Source: Phycisphaerales bacterium
GTDB taxonomy: Bacteria > Planctomycetota > Phycisphaerae > Phycisphaerales > UBA1924
DNA: 63,174 nucleotides
Direction of reading: 5' to 3'
NCBI GenBank assembly: GCA_015487555.1
Contig: WFPK01000058.1
Coordinates: 1-63,174 of the forward strand
The notes under the pieces are model-generated. The model was not told where the DNA came from and did not search any database. It was given only the letters and a program-made list of their open reading frames with translations. Positions 46,378 through 55,444 of this stretch are shown one piece after another. The position numbers were made by a program, and so were the translations under genes. Numbering within the stretch: the first letter of the stretch is position 1; each line of letters begins with the position of its first letter.

Positions 46378-46812
46378 ATGAAGCATATGGGGTTTTCGCG
46401 CGCGTTGGGGACAGTTTTTCTCTCGACAGTGGCGTTGGCGGCATCGAGCTCGGTGGCTGGGCCTTCGGGCGGGTCGTTTGAGATTGCCTGGTACACCATT
46501 GATGCGGGTGGCACTTCTTCAACGACTGGAGGCGTGTTTGACCTTGCGGGCACCATCGGGCAACCCGATGCCGGGGCAACAATGACCGGCGGAAACTTCT
46601 CACTCACCGGAGGGTTCTGGGCGGGCGTGAACTCAGGGCCCACCTGTGCTCCAGATTTGACCGGCGATGGCACGCTCAACTTCTTCGATATCTCCGCCTT
46701 CCTCGTGGCATTTAGCGCGATGGACCCGGTTGCCGACTTCAACAACGACGGCACCTTCAACTTCTTCGATATCAGTACCTTCCTCACCGCATTCAGCGCC
46801 GGGTGCCCATGA
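46378..46812 (+). CDS. small secreted GC-type dockerin protein
   Basis: This 144-aa protein has a signal peptide (ALGTVFLSTVALAASSSVAG). A short domain follows with the pattern GGVFDLAGTIGQPDAG then GGNFSLTGGFWAGV, a repeat arrangement I have seen in planctomycete and verrucomicrobial secreted proteins. The C-terminal dockerin has two NFFDIS motifs and ends GCP. AGGAG lies about 9 nt before the ATG. It could act as a minimal anchored spacer or a peptide scaffold; no enzymatic motif is present. Confidence 0.75.
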   Translation: MKHMGFSRALGTVFLSTVALAASSSVAGPSGGSFEIAWYTIDAGGTSSTTGGVFDLAGTIGQPDAGATMTGGNFSLTGGFWAGVNSGPTCAPDLTGDGTLNFFDISAFLVAFSAMDPVADFNNDGTFNFFDISTFLTAFSAGCP

Positions 46813-46828
46813 GCACATACTGCCTTCC

Positions 46829-46856
46829 GATGCGTCTTCTTCCGACGCATCTTTTT
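46829..46856 (+). terminator. intrinsic terminator after the small dockerin gene
   Basis: The stem GATGCGTC / GACGCATC (46829-46836, 46844-46851) with a 7-nt loop is followed by TTTTT. A second copy of the right arm plus T-run (GACGCATCTTTTT) follows directly. Confidence 0.85.
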
Positions 46857-47306
46857 GACGCATCTTTTTGGCGACTCTTTGACAGGGTTTTGGTAGGGGG
46901 TTGTGCGTGAGGTTGCGTCGGTTGAAGCGCGATGCGTGGTGATGCGGTGCGCCTGGGGCGATGAAAAGGCTGTTATCTGCAGGTTTTATCGAACCGGATT
47001 GGTGTTTGATCCGGATTGATATGTGTCCGTTCTGTGGATATGGCCGTGGGGCCTGGCTGTTTGTGCCGATGTGCGTGTCAGCTTTGCTCGGGTTGCATCC
47101 ATAGTCATGGAGGTGACGCATTTGTATGCAGACCTGTCTCTCTGGTTTGCGGCGTGACACAGGCTTTGGGATGGGTCTTCATCATGGGTTTCCATCATGG
47201 GTTTCCATCCCCAAGGAAAATCAAACCCAGCGGGTCTTGCTGGTGCTCTGGGCGCATGTTCAAAGAAGAGCTCAAAAAACAGTTCAGTGAATGAGGAGAA
47301 CACAAG
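46857..47306. other. 450-bp gap before the metalloprotease gene
   Basis: No supported gene is present. A second copy of the preceding terminator arm starts it. A short direct repeat (CATCATGGGTTTC twice) lies near 47186-47208. The last 15 bp hold the GAGGAG ribosome site of the next gene. Some short frames exist but have no domain-like content. Confidence 0.55.
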
Positions 47307-49502
47307 ATGTTCAATCTGATGACGAAAAATATCGTGACGAGTGTCGTGACGCTCTGCTGCTTGGCATCGTCAGCGATGGCGCAGGTTCAGTCGATTCAGG
47401 TATCTGGATCGCAGATCGGATACGACACGCTCAAGGCGGTCGCGCCCGGCGAGCATGTGCGCATCGAGAAGCTTCGTATCCCTGATGGGTTTGTGGACCT
47501 TGAGCTCAACCGAATCACGGTGCTCACCTCCGATGCCCAGCTTTGGGTTGGGACTAAGGATGGGATCGTGCCGATGGATCGTCCTGATGTGGTGCTTCTT
47601 TCGGGGATCATCGCGGGCAATCCGGATTCATTGGCCTACATCGCCGTCTCGCCCTTTGGGACCAACGGGTTTGTCGATCTCAATGGCGAGCTGGTCTCGA
47701 TTTCGTCGGGGCCTTATGCCCAGGGCAAGAACCTGCTCGAATCACTCGAAGCGGCATGGGTGAGCGATGTGATTGACCCAGAAAATGCACCCGATCCTTG
47801 TGGATACACCCCGGGCGATACTGCCCTCGAACCATCGGGCCCGATGATCGAGTATGTGCCCGATGCCAGCCGGGGCGTGACCACCTGTCGGGTGGCAGGC
47901 ATTGCGATCGAGACGGACTGGGAGTTCACCGATCGAATGTTCGGCGGCAACACCGAGGCGTCGTCGGCCTACGCCATTACACTCATCGGCGCGATCTCCG
48001 AAATTTACCAGCGCGATATGAATGTCCGCCTGTCGATCCCGTTCTTGCGTGTGTGGGGGGATGATTCTGATCCGTATTCACCGGCTGCGGGTGATCCGCT
48101 TGATCTGGTGCGGGATGAATGGAACGCCAACATGAACGATGTTGATCGCACGGTCGTGCACTACCTCACCGGGCGACAGGATGTCTGGTACGGCGGGGTC
48201 GCCTACCTCTCGGTCTTGTGCAACACCGGATTCGGATATGGTGTCTCGGCCCATCTTGCTGGTTCGTTCCCCTATCCGCTCGAGGATCACAACGGGGGCA
48301 ACTGGGACATCGTTGTCGTCAGCCATGAGCTTGGACACAACTTTGGCACCGGGCATACCCATGATTCATACACCCCGCCGATCGACAACTGTGGCAACGG
48401 CGATTGCTCTGATGCTTTCGGCGGCACCATCATGTCCTACTGCCATACCTGCTCGGGTGGGTTGAGCAATATCGTGCTCGGATTCCACCCACGCGTTCAA
48501 GATGTCATCGTTGGGTACATGGATTCGATCCAAGGCTCGTGCAACCTCCAAGGCGAGGGCATCAGCGCGGTCGATGACGCTGCTCAGACACTCGAGAATC
48601 AGGCGATCCAGATTGATGCGCTGGGCAACGATGAATCGGAATCATGCGAATCCTTCGCGCTCAACTCGTTCGATTCGGTATCGAGCGCAGGCGGGAGCGT
48701 CGAGTTGCTCGCTGGGCAAGGCCCGGGCGGACGCGATCTGTTTCTTTATACCCCGGCGACGGATTTCGATGGGCTCGATACCTTCGGGTACTCCATCGTC
48801 GGCACCGGCGCACCAGAATCGGCGATCGTCTCGGTCGATGTACGGGCACTGCGCCCGGCAGACACCCGGGTCAATCCCATCGACGGGCTCCGCGTCAAGT
48901 ACTACGAGCTTACCAACCCCAGCATGCTCCCAGACTTCGACACATTGATCCCATACGATCAAGATGTTTCGACCGCGATCAACTATCCATCAACCGGGGG
49001 CAACTTCATGACCTCGGGGCGGGCCGAGGAGGTTGGGGCTGTCATCACCGGGTATGTCCTGGCGATCAGCGACGGGGTCTACACCTTTACCACCGAATCC
49101 GATGATGGGTCGAACCTCTCGATCGGCGACGAGCTTGTTGTCAACAACGACGGATTGCACGGCATGGTCAAACGAAGTGGCACCATCCCACTGAGCACCG
49201 GATGGCATCAGATTCGGATTGAGTTCTTTGAAAACGGAGGCGGCGCCGGGTTGATCGCCACCATCGAAGGGCCTGGGTTTGAAGAGATCGCGCTCGAAGG
49301 GCTCATCCTCTCGCACGAAGCAAGCGAGCAGTGCTCGCCAGCGGATGTCAATGCGGATGGTACGCTCAACTTCTTCGATATCTCCGCCTTCCTCGAGTTC
49401 TTTGCAGCTCAAGATCCCGTCGCCGATTTCGATGACAATGGTGCTTTCAACTTCTTCGACATCTCCGCCTTCCTCACAGCGTTCAGCGAAGGGTGTCCAT
49501 AA
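47307..49502 (+). CDS. secreted reprolysin-type metalloprotease with PA14 and GC-type dockerin
   Basis: The 731-aa protein has a signal peptide ending near SAMAQ. A reprolysin-like zinc protease domain follows, with the complete metzincin motif HELGHNFGTGH (H340, E341, H344, H350) followed by THD. A tandem cadherin-like segment (VDDAAQTLENQAIQIDALGND) lies at about 415-510. A PA14-like domain (GLRVKYYELTNPSMLPDF, then SDDGSNLSIGDELVV) lies at about 525-670. The C-terminus is a GC-type dockerin with two NFFDIS motifs, ending GCP. The ATG has GAGGAG (47293-47298). It probably degrades proteins outside the cell; PA14 suggests carbohydrate contact. Confidence 0.88.
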   Translation: MFNLMTKNIVTSVVTLCCLASSAMAQVQSIQVSGSQIGYDTLKAVAPGEHVRIEKLRIPDGFVDLELNRITVLTSDAQLWVGTKDGIVPMDRPDVVLLSGIIAGNPDSLAYIAVSPFGTNGFVDLNGELVSISSGPYAQGKNLLESLEAAWVSDVIDPENAPDPCGYTPGDTALEPSGPMIEYVPDASRGVTTCRVAGIAIETDWEFTDRMFGGNTEASSAYAITLIGAISEIYQRDMNVRLSIPFLRVWGDDSDPYSPAAGDPLDLVRDEWNANMNDVDRTVVHYLTGRQDVWYGGVAYLSVLCNTGFGYGVSAHLAGSFPYPLEDHNGGNWDIVVVSHELGHNFGTGHTHDSYTPPIDNCGNGDCSDAFGGTIMSYCHTCSGGLSNIVLGFHPRVQDVIVGYMDSIQGSCNLQGEGISAVDDAAQTLENQAIQIDALGNDESESCESFALNSFDSVSSAGGSVELLAGQGPGGRDLFLYTPATDFDGLDTFGYSIVGTGAPESAIVSVDVRALRPADTRVNPIDGLRVKYYELTNPSMLPDFDTLIPYDQDVSTAINYPSTGGNFMTSGRAEEVGAVITGYVLAISDGVYTFTTESDDGSNLSIGDELVVNNDGLHGMVKRSGTIPLSTGWHQIRIEFFENGGGAGLIATIEGPGFEEIALEGLILSHEASEQCSPADVNADGTLNFFDISAFLEFFAAQDPVADFDDNGAFNFFDISAFLTAFSEGCP

Positions 49503-49531
49503 ACCCTTATGAGGAGTTGATTCTCATTCCC

Positions 49532-49562
49532 AAGCCCGGCTCAATACGAGCCGGGCTTTTTT
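49532..49562 (+). terminator. intrinsic terminator after the metalloprotease gene
   Basis: An 11-bp perfect stem (49532-49542 with 49548-49558, core GCCCGGC/GCCGGGC) has a 5-nt loop and a T-run to 49562. Confidence 0.9.
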
Positions 49563-49665
49563 CTTGGCTGCGTGAAACAGTGCATCGGGGCAGGCGATTT
49601 CCCTTGCTGCCTGGAGGCTCATGATGCTGTAAGAGGACGATGTGTTTTCCGAAGTAAATAGTCTC

Positions 49666-51465
49666 ATGAAGACACCAGCCACAATCATCCGCCTTTTCGT
49701 ACTCGCCCAAGCTTTCACCCTTGGTTGCCTGCCCAGCACGCTCATTGCAGCTGCTCAACCCGATAACCAGAGGCTGGTTTGGCCAGACTTCAGGAAGCTC
49801 TTCTTTGATGCGCAGAATCAGCACGATGCGACAGCCTTGAATCTTGGTGTTGGGGCATCTGCAAACGATCTCATCATCGGCGACACGCCCGGCGAGGTGC
49901 TCGTGATTACCGATGTGCAGGATGTCCAAGGCGACTTGCAGATCGTGGGCGACGGGCGGGTCGAGATCATGCCCAGCGGCACGCTCCGCATCAACGGCGA
50001 TATCCAGATCGTCGGCAACGGTGCCCTGGTGGGCAACGCTGGACGCATTGAGTTTCGACAAACCTATGATTATCAAGCCCAGGTTCTTGTTTGGGAACAA
50101 GGTTTGGTCCAGCTCAACGGCACCGTGGTTGACGGAGATGGATATGCGATCTCGATGGCGATTACTGGCTCGGTGGTGTGGGACAATGTTGAGCTTGCCA
50201 ATGGGTTTGCAACTTGGGGGATTTTTGTAGGCGGGGATGTCGCCCTTACTGATGTGGTCAATGCTGGGGAGTTTGTGCAGCTTGGCGCATCGTCACTGGC
50301 ATTGTTGCGGTGCCAGAGTGTGCTGTTCTGGCTCACCATGTCCGATGGGTCAGTGGTGGACACCACCCTTCCGCTGCCCGGCGATGTTGCATTGTTCGAG
50401 ATCAACGACCAGACCTCATGGGCGACGGGGATTCCATACACGGTGCGGATCGAGGATTGCACAGATTCAATGTGGGCGTTGATGGCCCGGGATGGCTCGG
50501 ATTCGACCATCCGCAACTCGCAGCTGCGCGTTGTGGGGAGCATCTTCGAGCGCACCGATACGATCGAGATTGTCGGGCTTGCCAACGGGATGACGATGCT
50601 CGATGCTAGCTTCGTCTGGGGAGGCGTTAGGCACCGATTCATCAACTCAACGGTCCAGACATGGAACCTGTACGCCTGGCAGCAAACAGACCTGAGGGTG
50701 CGCACGAGTGTCTTTGGGGAGATATTCTCCGAAGATCAAGCGGTCGTTACGGTTGAGCAGTCAATCTGCGATGGAACCGGAGGACATATAGAAACCAATG
50801 GACAAGGGCAGATGTATTTTCTTCAGTCGCTCTGCCTGGCACAACTCATGACCAACGGCAACTCGGTATTTGTAGCGGCAGGGTCTTCGTTTACAAGTCC
50901 AATTATTGACGCAACAGGTGATTCCATCATGGCGTTCTACGACACCTCAACACTTGGAGACCCACGCGCTCACGATGCGGCCACGGTCTTTGATATCGGC
51001 ATCGAGCCGATGGGCGCAACGCAAGGCGATGTTGTATCCATCTTTGGCTCGGCCCGCACGATCTCAGGGCCAATGAGTCCGATCGACTTCGTTTCGTATG
51101 ATGTGGAGTTCTTGGATGAACCCAACTGGAACCTGATTGATGGCCCGGTCACTTCACCGGTGAGCAGTGGGGTGCTTGCGCAGTGGGACACAGCTACAGC
51201 CGCTCCGGGTGAATACGCGATTCGTGTTTCACTGACCCACTCGGGCGGCGTGGAGCCGGTCCAAGCGCAGGCGATCGCGACCATCAGCGCATCCCCATGC
51301 CCCGCCGATCTCACCGGCGACGGGAGCCTGAATTTTTTCGATGTCTCCGTATTTCTCGCAGCCTTTGCAGCGGGCGATCCCGTTGGAGATTTCAATGGGG
51401 ATGGCAATTTCAATTTTTTCGATGTCAGCGACTTCCTTGTATCGTTCGCTTCTGGGTGTTCCTGA
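49666..51465 (+). CDS. secreted beta-helix-like GC-type dockerin protein
   Basis: The 599-aa product (ATG 49666; GTG 49642 with GAGGA nearby is an alternative) begins with a signal peptide (FVLAQAFTLGCLPSTLIAAAQ). Its body has short repeating strands typical of right-handed beta-helices: GDLQIVGDGRVEIMPSGTL, INGDIQIVGNGALVGNAG, and similar. No catalytic motif of pectate lyases is evident. A late beta-sandwich (about 440-540) precedes a GC-type dockerin with two NFFDVS motifs, this one ending GCS rather than GCP. It is likely surface-anchored or carbohydrate-binding. Confidence 0.78.
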   Translation: MKTPATIIRLFVLAQAFTLGCLPSTLIAAAQPDNQRLVWPDFRKLFFDAQNQHDATALNLGVGASANDLIIGDTPGEVLVITDVQDVQGDLQIVGDGRVEIMPSGTLRINGDIQIVGNGALVGNAGRIEFRQTYDYQAQVLVWEQGLVQLNGTVVDGDGYAISMAITGSVVWDNVELANGFATWGIFVGGDVALTDVVNAGEFVQLGASSLALLRCQSVLFWLTMSDGSVVDTTLPLPGDVALFEINDQTSWATGIPYTVRIEDCTDSMWALMARDGSDSTIRNSQLRVVGSIFERTDTIEIVGLANGMTMLDASFVWGGVRHRFINSTVQTWNLYAWQQTDLRVRTSVFGEIFSEDQAVVTVEQSICDGTGGHIETNGQGQMYFLQSLCLAQLMTNGNSVFVAAGSSFTSPIIDATGDSIMAFYDTSTLGDPRAHDAATVFDIGIEPMGATQGDVVSIFGSARTISGPMSPIDFVSYDVEFLDEPNWNLIDGPVTSPVSSGVLAQWDTATAAPGEYAIRVSLTHSGGVEPVQAQAIATISASPCPADLTGDGSLNFFDVSVFLAAFAAGDPVGDFNGDGNFNFFDVSDFLVSFASGCS

Positions 51466-51684
51466 TCCTTGGGGCCAATCCATAGCTTCAAAGTGCGTGT
51501 GCGAAATCCAAATCTGATTTGTATAGCGTGTAGGGTTGGGTGGAATACTCTGGTCCATGTTTGGAGGATCAGTTCATGAACATGAAGAAGGCGGGGGTTG
51601 TGGAACAGCGGATCGCGTTTGTGTTGTGGCAGGCCAAGGGTGGTGCTATGGCCGCGCAAATAACTTGTTTCCAGTCACGAGGTT

Positions 51685-53031
51685 TTACAAAGTGTGCACT
51701 TGGCTGGTGGTCGGCGTTGGTGCATCGGCTGTCGAGCGGATGGGGCCATTGGTTCGGCGAACGATCAACTCCATCACGCAGGCTACAGCCAGTATTCCAA
51801 GCAGTGTCAGCGAGAGGAACCATGATTGGGCCACCGTCAAGAGTACAAAGGCCAGGAAGACGCCGGCGTTGATGAGAAAGGCAATCGCCACGAGTAGTTT
51901 CGAGGCCCCGGTCTCGCGCGTCAGGCGAAGATGCCCGAGGTGCACGCTGGCATAGATGAGCAGGAAGATAATGCTTGCCAAAGAGGCGATGCGGCCGAGA
52001 TCAAGCCCAAGGGCAAAGATGAGCACCATCGCTGCTGTCGAAAACAGGCCCACGCTGCCTCCCCGCCAAACCCACCGCTCTTCGACTGCGGGCAACTCGC
52101 GGACAGTGGCCATCATCAGCGTCATCTTGGCCGAGCTATACAACGAAGCATTGATGCACGAGGCTGCCGAGAGGAGTGCGGTCACTGAGACAATCGTAAA
52201 CCCGATCGACCCGAAGGTCGGTTTGGCAGCCTCGGCCAGGGCGTAGTCTCGTGCCGCGACGACTTCGCTCACATTCAGATTCAGCAAGGTCGCGTAAGTC
52301 ACTCCGATATACACGATTGCAACCACAATAATGGCCGCCATGATTGCTCGCGGGAGTGTACGCGAAGGTTTGGGCATGTCATCAATCGCGTTGGTAATCA
52401 CGCCGAAGCCTTGGAATGCAAGCAGGCACAGCGCGAGGGCATGCACGCTGTTGGTGGCTGTCAGCGTAAAGCCCGGGCTGGCGATACTCGGACGACGAGC
52501 CGTTCCGATCCCGGCCACCACGAATGCCAAAAGCAACACGATCTTGACTGCGACCAAGTAGCGTTCAGATTTGCTCACCGCAGCCGAACCTGCTGCATTG
52601 ACGATTGCGAGTGTTATAACAATTGCAGCAGTGAATATTGGTGTCCATATCGAATGCGCTCCGCTCGGTGTCATGGCGGCGGCATAGGTTCCAAACGCAC
52701 GAGCGACCATCGCCATCCCGATCACGATCGAGAGGTAGTACATCACGGTCAGTACGCCCGCGACATACCGAGAGGTGAACCCTTGCACAAGATACTCGGC
52801 CACCCCACCCGACGATGGATACCGGATCCCGAGTCTGGCGTAGGAATAGCCCGTGAGTATCGAGATCACCGCTCCGGTCACAAAGAGCATGGGCGTGTAG
52901 CTGCCGGTCAACGAAGCCACCTGCCCAAGCAGTGCAAAGATCCCTGCGCCGATCATGGCGCCGATCCCCATCGAGGCCGAGGTCCAGACGCCCATGGGCT
53001 TGCGGTGCAATTGCGTTTGATTCGTCGGCAT
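51685..53031 (-). CDS. APC-superfamily amino acid permease
   Basis: This 448-aa transporter has about twelve membrane helices. The N-terminal MGIGAMIGAGIFALLGQVA is the substrate/gating motif of the amino acid-polyamine-organocation superfamily, and helix 3 starts RYPSSGGVAEYLVQGF. It moves amino acids with protons or by exchange; specificity is unknown. It is convergent with the dockerin gene at 51465 and divergent from the ATPase gene. Confidence 0.88.
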   Translation of the reverse strand: MPTNQTQLHRKPMGVWTSASMGIGAMIGAGIFALLGQVASLTGSYTPMLFVTGAVISILTGYSYARLGIRYPSSGGVAEYLVQGFTSRYVAGVLTVMYYLSIVIGMAMVARAFGTYAAAMTPSGAHSIWTPIFTAAIVITLAIVNAAGSAAVSKSERYLVAVKIVLLLAFVVAGIGTARRPSIASPGFTLTATNSVHALALCLLAFQGFGVITNAIDDMPKPSRTLPRAIMAAIIVVAIVYIGVTYATLLNLNVSEVVAARDYALAEAAKPTFGSIGFTIVSVTALLSAASCINASLYSSAKMTLMMATVRELPAVEERWVWRGGSVGLFSTAAMVLIFALGLDLGRIASLASIIFLLIYASVHLGHLRLTRETGASKLLVAIAFLINAGVFLAFVLLTVAQSWFLSLTLLGILAVACVMELIVRRTNGPIRSTADAPTPTTSQVHTL

Positions 53032-53114
53032 GATCGTTATCCCTCGAGGCTGAGGCGACAGGGACTATAGGCGCTTACTCAGTTCTGGCTTTGAAGTTTT
53101 AAAGGCTTCTGCGG

Positions 53115-54002
53115 ATGCGTGTGAAAGTGTCGGCTTGTACGGGAATGAGTCAACATATTTATGCAAGCCGATGCAATGACCAAGCCGATGCAGCGCTCCA
53201 TGACATTCCGTTGACAATGCGATCGCCTGGCGGCTTTGCCTGCAGCGGGCTGCTCTGGCCCGGAATCACTGCTTCAACCCCGCGATGGCTCAGCGGATTT
53301 CTGATCCACGAGTCGTTGTATACCTTGTCGCCCGCACCCGCATCCGGGCCCGCGGCTGACCGGCGCGCGCGCGGCCAACGCAGCGTGCTGCTCGAAGGCG
53401 TGCCCGGCTGTGGCAAGAGCATGCTGCTCCGCGCCATCGCCAACGAACTCGATGGCGTGTCCGTCTGCATCGCAGGCCCGGATCAGATCTGCCGCCATGG
53501 TAGTGTGGATGTGCTCAAGGAACTCATCGAGATGACCGCGCCGTGCGTCGTCTTTATCGAGGAGATTGATATCTTCGGTGCGGATCGCAGGCGTGGCGGC
53601 AATCCGGGCATGGCCGAACTCATGCAGATCATGGATGGGCTTGGCAATGTTCCCGGCGTGCGCTGGGTCGGCACAACCAACCGCCCGGAAGTCGTCGAGA
53701 CCGCACTGGCCGATCGCCCCGGCCGCTTCGATCGTCGGCTTAAGTTTGGACCATTGCCCGACACCGAGCGAAGCCAGCTCGTCGAACGCATGATCCAGCC
53801 TCGACGCTTGACCGCCGAGGCCCTTGAGCTTGCGACCGGATTCACCGACAACATGACCGGTGCCCAGGTCCGCGACTTGGCCGAGACGCTTCGGATCATC
53901 TCGGACAAGGAAGAGTTCGACGCATCCGATGTCCGCGAGGCCTGGGAAGACTGCGGCTTCAAAGCCGACCAACCCTTCGGCTTTGCCAATGCGATTGGCT
54001 GA
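53115..54002 (+). CDS. AAA+ ATPase with atypical N-terminus
   Basis: The 295-aa frame carries one AAA+ module. Walker A GVPGCGKS spans residues 95-102; Walker B is VVFIEE (E149, E150), so the usual Asp is Glu. Sensor 1 includes TTNR (N189), and the second region of homology RPGRFDRR provides arginine-finger candidates (R204, R207). The C-terminal lid (about 235-285) is helical. Residues 1-85 have no recognisable domain, so this may be a remnant of a larger AAA protein (FtsH/CDC48-like) or a stand-alone remodelling ATPase. ATG 53217 is an alternative start. Its partner is unknown. Confidence 0.7.
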   Translation: MRVKVSACTGMSQHIYASRCNDQADAALHDIPLTMRSPGGFACSGLLWPGITASTPRWLSGFLIHESLYTLSPAPASGPAADRRARGQRSVLLEGVPGCGKSMLLRAIANELDGVSVCIAGPDQICRHGSVDVLKELIEMTAPCVVFIEEIDIFGADRRRGGNPGMAELMQIMDGLGNVPGVRWVGTTNRPEVVETALADRPGRFDRRLKFGPLPDTERSQLVERMIQPRRLTAEALELATGFTDNMTGAQVRDLAETLRIISDKEEFDASDVREAWEDCGFKADQPFGFANAIG

Positions 54003-54031
54003 TGAAAATAATGTCCACTTATTGGAGGGGA

Positions 54032-54075
54032 AGCTCCCCGGCGTCGTTTATTTCGGTGGATGAGCCGGGGAGTTT
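54032..54075 (+). terminator. possible terminator hairpin after the AAA+ gene
   Basis: A 12-bp stem (54032-54043 with 54064-54075, one G-T pair) encloses a 20-nt loop. The following sequence is only weakly T-rich, so the function is uncertain. Confidence 0.4.
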
Positions 54076-54091
54076 CGATTTGAATTGCAGC

Positions 54092-54105
54092 ATCACCATG
54101 GTGAT
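54092..54105. promoter_or_regulatory. palindrome upstream of the WYL regulator, candidate operator
   Basis: ATCACCATGGTGAT is a perfect 14-bp palindrome 37 bp before the WYL ATG. It lies between TTGAAT (54080-54085) and TATACG (54105-54110), a weak -35/-10 pair with 19-bp spacing. Autoregulation by the adjacent WYL protein is inference. Confidence 0.5.
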
Positions 54106-54142
54106 ATACGGAATGGATGAGTGATGGATGCCATAATACATC

Positions 54143-55141
54143 ATGGCCAAATACACACGCATTCATCGCTTACTCAATGTCTTGACACTCATTCAATCCG
54201 GGCAGAAATGTAAGCCAGCCGAGCTTGCTCAAGCGTGCGGGGTTGATGAGCGGACAATCTATCGTGATCTCAATGAACTCGAAGGCGTCGGGTTCAAGAT
54301 ATCATTTGACTCGGTTTCAAAGCGGTATCGTGTTGCACAAGATTGCTTCCTGCCTCCGATTCAACTGACGGCTCAAGAAGCACTCGCCATGGCGACGCTG
54401 TGCGAGCATCTTGCAAAGCAAGAGCAGATTCCATTCACCAAACCCGCGTGGAAGGGTTTGGCGAAAGTGCAAGCGGCGATGCCTCAGTCGGTGCGTGATG
54501 AGATTGACGCGGTTTCTCAATCCGTTTCCTTCGGGGCTGCACATTTGAGTCAGCAGGATGGGTTCGAGGATGTTTATGAAACGATCCAGCAGGCGATCGC
54601 CGATGGCAAGGTCATGGTGTGTCAGTATGAATCGGTTGGTTCGGATGGCGATGAGCCAGAGGACTTTGACTTTGAGCCCTACACACTGTTCTTTTCGGTA
54701 CGAGCGTGGTATGCCATCGGGTATCATCATGGGCGAGATGCGATCAGATCGTTGAAGCTCAACCGTTTCTGCAAGGCCGTGCTGACCACTCGAAGTTATG
54801 AGATTCCCGAAGACTTCTCGCTCGATGCCCACCTTGGCAACGCCTGGCGGATGATGCAAGGCAAGGACGAGAAGATCGAGCTTTGGTTCTCGCCAGCATT
54901 CGCCGAGACCATCAGCGACACCATCTGGCACAAAACTCAAGAGATCGAAGACCACGCTGACGGCTCGGCGACCATGCGATGCACGGTGTCGGGTTTCGAC
55001 GAGATCGTCTGGTGGATTCTCTCAATGGGGCCCAACTGCAAGGTCATCAAGCCGATGGAACTACGGGATCGGGTGCTTGAACTCGCTGGGCAAACCGCCG
55101 AGCAGTATCGAGATAGTGAGCCGGCACCTTCGTCTGACTGA
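54143..55141 (+). CDS. YafY-type HTH-WYL transcriptional regulator
   Basis: The 332-aa protein has an N-terminal winged HTH (about 1-60, PAELAQACGVDERTIYRDLNELEG), a linker helix region, a WYL domain (about 145-225) with the ligand-sensing aromatic motif WYAIGYHHG, and a C-terminal WCX extension. WYL regulators bind nucleotide or nucleic-acid ligands and often control defence, DNA-damage or CRISPR loci. This one lies about 2 kb upstream of cas9 on the same strand, and a palindrome precedes its own start. Control of the CRISPR locus is possible but not shown by sequence. Confidence 0.88.
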   Translation: MAKYTRIHRLLNVLTLIQSGQKCKPAELAQACGVDERTIYRDLNELEGVGFKISFDSVSKRYRVAQDCFLPPIQLTAQEALAMATLCEHLAKQEQIPFTKPAWKGLAKVQAAMPQSVRDEIDAVSQSVSFGAAHLSQQDGFEDVYETIQQAIADGKVMVCQYESVGSDGDEPEDFDFEPYTLFFSVRAWYAIGYHHGRDAIRSLKLNRFCKAVLTTRSYEIPEDFSLDAHLGNAWRMMQGKDEKIELWFSPAFAETISDTIWHKTQEIEDHADGSATMRCTVSGFDEIVWWILSMGPNCKVIKPMELRDRVLELAGQTAEQYRDSEPAPSSD

Positions 55142-55444
55142 CAGCATGATGTCAGTGCGTGGCCATCGACTGACAACTGCGTGTCAGCGGCTGCGCGTAA
55201 GCAACGATTCTCGCGTTGACAGGATCGTTCTCTGCTCTATGGTGAACCTATGTGTTCCCTCATGTGATCTCTCCATATCTGATGATCCGCCTACGGCTGT
55301 GCTCGAGGGAACCACAGCTATGCCCATTGACTTGGCTACGCAACTGACTGCGTAGTCGAGTCAGTGGTGCGGCGGGTGCATCTCGCTCAACTCATCAACG
55401 AGCATTTGATGTTGTGTCGGGATCAATGGAAACAGGGAGTTGTC
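55142..55444. other. 303-bp gap between WYL and lipoprotein genes
   Basis: No gene is supported. Several TGTCAG/CTGACA half-sites occur at 55138-55190. A promoter-like pair lies at 55216-55243. Short frames here have no domain-like content. Confidence 0.5.
55216..55243 (+). promoter_or_regulatory. candidate promoter for the lipoprotein genes
   Basis: TTGACA (55216-55221) and TATGGT (55238-55243) have 16-bp spacing, about 200 bp upstream of the first lipoprotein ATG. Confidence 0.45.

Noticed and set aside
51540..51955. Plus-strand frames downstream of the last dockerin gene
   Set aside because: They run antisense into the permease gene and show no signal peptide or domain.
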